A stretch of DNA of 64,000 nucleotides, from the NCBI GenBank assembly GCA_030765055.1, contig CM060952.1, positions 174,509,518-174,573,517 of the forward strand, read 5' to 3'. This document shows, piece after piece, positions 58,496-64,000 of the stretch. A model generated the notes under the pieces. The model saw nothing but the letters and a program-made list of their open reading frames with translations. It searched no databases and was not told the origin of the DNA. The translations under genes were made by a program, and so were the position numbers. This DNA is from Mantis religiosa. Its lineage: Eukaryota; Arthropoda; Insecta; Mantodea; Mantidae. Positions within the stretch are counted from its first letter, which is position 1; every line of letters starts with the position of its first letter.

Positions 58496-58913
58496 AACCT
58501 CACTTTTGAATCAAAGTGAATGCTAAGGATAAGATACACGGTGTTACCTAGCTTGAGATCAATTAATAATAAATACTGAGGAGATATTAGCCATAAAACA
58601 CAATAAAGGCAAATATTAACAATCTTCAGTTCTACATTCACCAAATGAAAGCAATATCACCAAACAGTTGGATAAACATACATGAAGAAAATGGCTTATC
58701 TGAATTCAGAGCTACCACAATATTACTATAAGTAAAAGAAAAATCCCCCAGCTATTATTAAGAGAAATTTCATTGAATATGCTTGATATTACAGCAAGGA
58801 AAAGAATTACGACAAATTCAAATAGGTTACGGTGGTAAATAACTATTGTTTTGAATGCTAAACTGAAGAAAAGTAAAAGAACATGAATGAGTCTAATAAT
58901 TTGCACACGTTTG

Positions 58914-59047
58914 TATGTGTTCCTTAAGTGTATTAAAACAAATAATTCTGGAGTAGCCAATTAAAGTTACACTAACCGCTTCTTAAACAACAATTTCTTT
59001 TCTTCTACTTGTCGACAATGGTAACAGTAGTAGTGCAACCAGGTGCA
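58914..59047. repeat. Tandem duplication, right unit
   Basis: TATGTGTTCCTTAAGTGTATT, GCTTCTTAAACAACAATTTC and GACAATGGTAACAGTAGTAG match 57071-57206 with scattered changes. Confidence 0.85.
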
Positions 59048-60889
59048 TTTGAACCCTAGATTTTACGCTCCCCTGAACTCTAAAAGGGAGTTTTAAGTCC
59101 TGCGTGTACGCAATGTATGTGTTGTTGCGTGCGCGCATTCGAGTGCGCGCGCATAGTGTAATTCATAAAACAAAAGTCGGAGGCAGGCCGGCCTTTAAAA
59201 TTAGGATCAGTATTTAAGGAATGGAACACTAAATTTTTCACAAAGATCTCAAATGACATATTACATGATACATTTTGGTTCTCGCAAAGGTTTAATAATT
59301 TTTATAAAAATGTTTGTTTTTGAAAAAGTAAACTTGTACCCTTGTGCTGCGTTTGGAGTAGTGACCTAGCATAGCTACAAAATAAGAATGAACATGGGTG
59401 GAGCCACTACGGTTATCCACTTTCTTGGTGTTGCCAGTTCCACAGCGAGCGGGATAGTGCACCTATCGCCACAATGCGTCACACGCGTAAGATTACGAGA
59501 GAGGAGGGCGGTGCATAAGGTTTCTAAAAACAAATTTCATTCTCGAAGCCAGTTTTGCAGCTCTTATAAACCAAGTTGTAATTCTTACTATGGTAGTAAT
59601 CTCCGCGCTTGTGGCATGATAAACAACTGTTGGCCTTTCAATATCGCTGCAGAGTCGCTATAACGTATTTCACTTCAGGCATATGGTCCAGTATGTGCTG
59701 TATTTATATAAGTTTCATCCATATAAACTATATAAACCTCACTTCAATATCTCCGAATATTTCGTAAATACTTAAGCCTTTTTCCACGTATGGTGCGATG
59801 TTCGATTAAAATTTTTCTGTCACGCTTAGTGTTTGTTTTTCAAATAATCCTAGCTTCAAAAGAACTCTTCTTAATGTTCAAACACTGCCTTGGAAGGCAG
59901 TAGAATTTTTAAGCTTCATAAGCACTTTCTTCAAAGTTGGTCTTTGTTTTTCTGTGTTTTAAAAATTATTCACAGTTTGCCTAACTACTTCTGAATTAAA
60001 ACATCCAAATTAGATTTTGTGCATGTTCTTAATCTTTGTTTACTGGGCATAGAGAAGAACGTTGTTGCACTAGCATCAATGGCTTTTCTTTCCTTAATAA
60101 CTCTCCTAAACTCCTTTCAGACGCAACTGTTGCCTCAAATACCCTTCCCCAGATTTTTATAGGTGACCCAGACCATTGTTCCTTTTCTTATAAATCTATG
60201 GATATTGGTTATTACTTCTCGTGTTTTTAAATGTAGCACTTTATTTCCTAATGTGCTGCTAGGAGGCGTCATTTTAAATGCTCTCTTGGAACCAGGGGAC
60301 AAGCACATTTTGAAACAAGCTGTAGTGTTACCGAGTAGTTCTGCACGTGTTTCATTGCTCGCAACTTGTACGCAACTGACCTGCACTCCCCTCCAGTTGC
60401 AACCGTTCTGAGGCGGACTCGTCCAGATACCACTGCGCATCGCTCTGCACTTTTCAATATAAAAAAATACCTCTGTAGCAAGTATCATACAGATGCTGAG
60501 ATGTACAGTGCTACAATGCTGAAAGTTCCCTTAATACATCAGCATGTGTACGAGAACATATGCTATGATTATCGCACAATCTGAACCTTAAAACCTTGAA
60601 GTGGAGAACAGTTCGCTTACATAGCTATCGTTCATAAGCACACAAAACAAAATGATTCAAATTAGATGTGCTCTACGAAATAAGGTTTTTACAACAGAGA
60701 AACAAAATAGTGACATTTCAACGATTTGTGAATATGATGCGATATTTGCATACTGTTTGTAATGAACTAGAAACCAATTTTTATTTCATTAAAATACTTA
60801 ATAAATATGGAAGATATAAATGTGTATTTATGAAGCATTTTTACACCATGAATCTCATGTACTAATATTATGCATTGTGCGCAGAAATT
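59048..60889. other. No gene recognised; alternating CG/TG run
   Basis: 59104-59156 is an alternating purine-pyrimidine tract (GTGCGCGCATTCGAG, TGCGCGCGCATAG) that forms an imperfect palindrome. Frames at 59388-59663 (plus) and 60135-60488 (minus, 117 codons, with GSPIKIWGRVFEATVASERS in a neighbouring frame) are unrecognised. The latter could belong to the same old transposon as 60893-61320. Confidence 0.4.
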
Positions 60890-60892
60890 TTA

Positions 60893-61320
60893 GCCTTGCA
60901 GCAACAAATCGCTTCTTTCAAGCAGAAATGTGCGACCATCATTGGTTCTATATTTGAACCCAAGAGATTTCAGAATATTATACATAAAAGATACAGAATC
61001 CCTCATTAAATTGGTCAGCCTTTTGGCAGTTGGATATTCACCCTTGTTATATAAATCATAAATTGTTCTACGTGAAACACACTTTTGAAAATTTTCTAAG
61101 TTGGTAGCATTTGTTTAGCTGCCTCTTGTTTCCCTGGAGATTCAAATACGAAACCTTCTCCTAATTTGGTAAACTGCTTTCTTTAACAATGTTCGTCACA
61201 GAATGAGCACTCACGTGACATGCTTGTAACATTATTTCTGGACTCTGAGCGAAATTTGTACTTACGAAGGTGTCTTTAATTGACATTTGTTTGAAAAAGG
61301 AATACACATCAACCAGCATA
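60893..61320 (-). pseudogene. DDE transposase N-terminal remnant (HTH region)
   Basis: Minus strand, two frames. First VSAHSVTNIVKESS, the helix-turn-helix. Then LGEGFVFESPGKQEAAKQ, and after a frame change QKCVSRRTIYDLYNKGEYPT, AKRLTNLMRDSVSFMYNILK and SLGFKYRTNDGRTFLLERSD, ending at a stop near 60893. This order matches the DNA-binding half of insect transposases with a C-terminal DDE_3-type nuclease in the Tc1/IS630 group. The nuclease half is not found. It would bind the element's ends; here it is dead. Confidence 0.6.
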
Positions 61321-61785
61321 TTTGTAACCTATTTCTGTAAAATCGTGTGAGTACCAGCGCTTAGGCTTGCTAAGCGATATATGTACTAACTTTGAAAAGC
61401 ACATGTGCACTCTTAGAAGATCACCACTTTACTGAATGAAAGGTACAACATGCAACTGCAGCATAGCACGTGTGTGCTTTTCTTCACTGACAGTTAATAA
61501 TTCTTTACTTTCTAGTCAGGCCCCTTATCTTTCTATGTCTTCGACACCAGATGTGCTACAAATATGGGGTTTGGACCGCAATCCTCAGAAAAAAATAGTT
61601 CTGTAACATGGAGGAAACAAAATAATTATTTAATTGGTATCTTTAGAGCGCGCATAGAAATTAGCCGCATACTTCGGCAAAGCGAGTCAGTATGCATGCT
61701 TAACTGTGCAACGTTGCACGCACCGAATTGGCTAGTAGCCACAGAACAACCACGCCTAGCCGCGCCTTTTGTTCATTCCTATTTT
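61321..61785. other. No gene seen
   Basis: Mixed composition; a 94-codon frame at 61564-61848 runs into the SINE and is judged fortuitous. Confidence 0.4.
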
Positions 61786-62070
61786 GTAGCTACCTTTGGT
61801 TCTCTGCCAACGAAATGTGGCCCGGGATCGATCCCACCCTTGGGGTGAGTATTTTAAGTCCCGAGTATAGGACCGGTGCCCACTCATCATCGTGAGGAAG
61901 GATAGCATCGTGAGTATCAATAGGTAAGCGGTCCTGGTCAAGAAAGCCAACTTTCCCAACTTTCCCCGTATCGGTTGGATGATTGCCCACCTCTATCTGC
62001 GTATGTGGGCGTGAGGCCAGCATTCGGGTTGGCAGACCTCGTGCCCTCTATAGGCTGTCGCACCATGGGT
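61786..62070 (+). mobile_element. tRNA-derived SINE, family E copy 3
   Basis: Plus strand: degraded head GGCCCGGGATCGATCCCACC (B-box region), then TTTTAAGTCCCGAGTATAGG, ACCGGTGCCCACTCATCATC, CCCGTATCGGTTGGATGATT, GGGCGTGAGGCCAGCATTCG and CTCTATAGGCTGTCGCACCA. Order and text match the reverse complements of 35385-35715 and 47312-47627. The A box is not readable. Confidence 0.75.
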
Positions 62071-62740
62071 TATGCTATGTTAAACGTGTACCCTTAATTT
62101 TCTTTTAATAAGCTGCAAAGCTAATTCACTCGGATTTTATGTAAACTGTAAGATATAAGGAAAAGTACTACAGAAAAGCTTGCCAAATAATCTTTCCTAC
62201 AACTTTGAGTTTTTGAGGTGCTGAGCATTATATTCTTTCGTTCACCCATGTAAATCTCCTTCGGGAGAAAAGTTATCCAGATGCTTACTGCTACTGTTCT
62301 TTTCGTTCGCTCTGAATGCCCTGAGCGTGTTTACTGACGACAGAAGCTAAACATCGTAACTGCATTTTGTGACTTAAACCGTATTCCTTAATTGTAAGTA
62401 ATTTCTAGAGGTGTGAGGTTAGAAATATAAGAGGGTTTCAGCATTACGGCCAAGGCTAGGACTATTAAATCTCTGGTAAGAAGGATGCTACTTTTATGGC
62501 TTCTTCTATGTCATACGGAGAGGTTAGGGCAGGAAGTTTCATGCCAAGAAATAAATAGTTATTCACTTAAAACAGACTTACCACATATGCGCAAACATCA
62601 CAAGAAAACCAGCATAAACGAAGAAAGAAAATAAACGTAGGGTGGTCAGTACAACGGAAATAGAAACCGGCACCTCCTGGATGCGAAGGAGCCAAACCAT
62701 TTGGTAAGCTAAACATAGGTGGATAATTCGAATATCTTCT
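62071..62740. other. No gene seen
   Basis: AT-rich sequence. Confidence 0.4.
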
Positions 62741-63790
62741 TCACTTCAGGGATTGGGCATTTCTGCCTGTTCCGTCTTCGCATTTCATCAACTATTGGCA
62801 TCTTCTTCTAGGGCGTCGTACATCTCTTCTTCCACGAGGTTTGTATGTTCTTATTAAAACCGGTACTCTTTCTTCGTCCATTCTATTCATATTTTCTTTC
62901 CAGTTAGGTATACTTTCTTCTATTTTTTCCTGGAATTTATATATGCCTGGATCCTCCGAATAGTTTCATTTCTTATTTAATGTCGTCCAGTACATTCTTT
63001 AACTCATTTCTGCTGTCTGTGTCTTACTTTTAATAACCAAGACTCACTTCCATACATGAGCATTGGAACTGCCATCGTTTTATAAAATTTTAACTTTGTT
63101 TCTTTCCTTGCTTTGTTTCTCAATGTTCTTGGACTAGTTCCACATATCTGCCGAAATTTGTTTTCTTTGTTTTTTTTTTATGTCTTTGTCTAAGTCAAAG
63201 CTTACATCACAGCCCAAAAAGCTGAAATTCGAGAGCTGTTCCAGGCATTTGTTTTCAATGCTTATTTTTGATCTTACAGGATATTTTCCTCGATGTGCCA
63301 TTATTTTCGTTTTCTTTGTGGATATATTTATATTGTATTCTTTTTCCAGTAAATGCATTTTATGCAGGGAACGTTGAAGGCTTTCTTCATTTTCTTGTAC
63401 CATTGCTACATCATCAGCATAGAGTATCACATTTAAGTTTTCATTTATATTTAGTTGTACACTTTCATTCACTTGTTTTTTTTCAGGTATTTATCAAATC
63501 GTCCAAGTATATATTAAATAATTTGGGAGAAAGGCTACATTCCTGCCTTACTCCTTGATTTACTTTTATTTCTTCTATTTTTATCGTGCCTGCATTTATG
63601 ATACCGTTTGTCTCTCTATATAAGCTTTCAATTATTTCTACTATTGGAGGGGGATATACCTTTTTGTCCATTATATTCCATGATCTACTTCTATTTATAG
63701 AATCAAATGTTTTTTCAAAGTATACATAAGCTATGTGACTTTCCAAGTTGACTTCTCGTCTGTTTTCTAACATTCTCTTTGTACTAAAAA
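62741..63790 (-). pseudogene. LINE reverse transcriptase, 3' half
   Basis: Minus strand. 63773-63483: NLESHIAYVYFEKTFDSINR (motif A, Asp changed to Tyr-Phe-Glu context), ESLYRETNGIINAG and VNQGVRQECSLSPKLFNIYL. After a frameshift at a T run (63473-63482), 63472-63134: NENLNVILYADDVAMVQENE (YADD active site), INISTKKTKIMAHRGK and LSNFSFLGCDVSFDLDKDIK. From 63130 down the C-terminal region is in broken frames (KNETIRR, DALEEDANS). The 3' end reads GAACAGGCAGAAATGCCCA then a short GAAGAAG tail. Same lineage as 54461-55874 by order and 3' end; 5' truncated. Confidence 0.88.
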
Positions 63791-64000
63791 ATTATCACTA
63801 GTAAACAGCCATATCGGAGACTCGAAATCTATATCCTCAGCTTTCATTCATTTCGCCTTCATTCCATTCATCTACTTCCCCCATTCTCATTTCGAGGTCC
63901 GGAATATATTTATTTCTCTGATCCATAGTTGTGGCTCCCTCATCCGACGCCTAAAATGGCATAAGGAGTAAAGCATCATAAATAAGCAGGACTGTTTCGT
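63791..64000. other. Unassigned window edge
   Basis: No feature recognised in the last 210 bases. Confidence 0.35.

Larger units (their letters stand above)
57207..58913 (-). mobile_element. Tc1-like transposon, 1707 bp
   Basis: TA on both sides (57205-57206, 58914-58915). Inverted ends CAGACGTGTGCAAATTATTA and, reversed, CAAACGTGTGCAAATTATTA, with GGCTCA / GACTCA continuing. One transposase remnant on the minus strand covers most of the length. Confidence 0.92.

Overview
This is a repeat-dominated window of a large eukaryotic genome. It is AT-rich, has no operons, contains several tRNA-derived SINE families, non-LTR retrotransposon fragments, Tc1/mariner, hAT and Harbinger-like DNA transposons, and very long perfect trinucleotide microsatellites. 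That mix, with the arthropod type of mariner and LINE proteins, suggests an insect with a large genome. A polyneopteran such as a cockroach would fit, but that is inference. I see no complete host gene. Every recognisable protein-coding stretch is a broken transposable-element gene. Two short open stretches with good splice signals (38573-38728 and 48369-48531) are the only host-exon candidates.

Layout. 1-6.9 kb: a solo LTR (1595-2090), a fold-back mariner derivative (2422-3694) with a 615-bp composite SINE inserted in it (2499-3113), a GC-rich module (3751-4195) whose inverted relative lies at 6297-6860, and a second solo LTR (4351-4782). 8.4-9.9 kb: a (CAT)n array, a SINE and a reverse LINE 3' end, apparently one nested locus. 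11-15.5 kb: SINEs, a deleted hAT element (12184-13312) and a 981-bp DNA transposon with TAA target duplications (14509-15489). 16.7-19.7 kb: a tRNA-like fold-back element, a SINE, a (TTA)99 array and a third solo LTR. 21-26.9 kb: a deleted mariner, a Harbinger-like element with a Myb/SANT gene remnant, a Jockey/CR1-like LINE fragment and a fourth solo LTR. 27.1-29.1 kb: a C-rich minisatellite with an exact 407-bp higher-order duplication. 30.5-33.7 kb: SINE, microsatellite, a mariner nested in a LINE, and a forward LINE end with a (GAT)n tail. 35-39.2 kb: SINE E, a second 985-bp DNA transposon (36522-37506), and tRNA-like fold-back units. 42-46.4 kb: a tandem repeat, a better-preserved hAT (42641-44350) and a mariner. 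47-51.6 kb: SINEs and a third copy of the 981/985-bp transposon family. 54-56 kb: a composite SINE split by a LINE. 57.1-59 kb: a Tc1-like element with a GC-AG intron, sitting at the junction of a tandem duplication. 61-64 kb: a DDE-transposase remnant, SINE E and a LINE.

These features do not form a working pathway. Their value is historical: the nesting gives relative insertion ages, the copies define families, and several microsatellites appear to have grown from LINE tails. The most unusual items are the short DNA-transposon family with a conserved but unassigned coding remnant, the hAT family carrying a SINE piece at one fixed site, the fold-back mariner and the intron-bearing Tc1 element.
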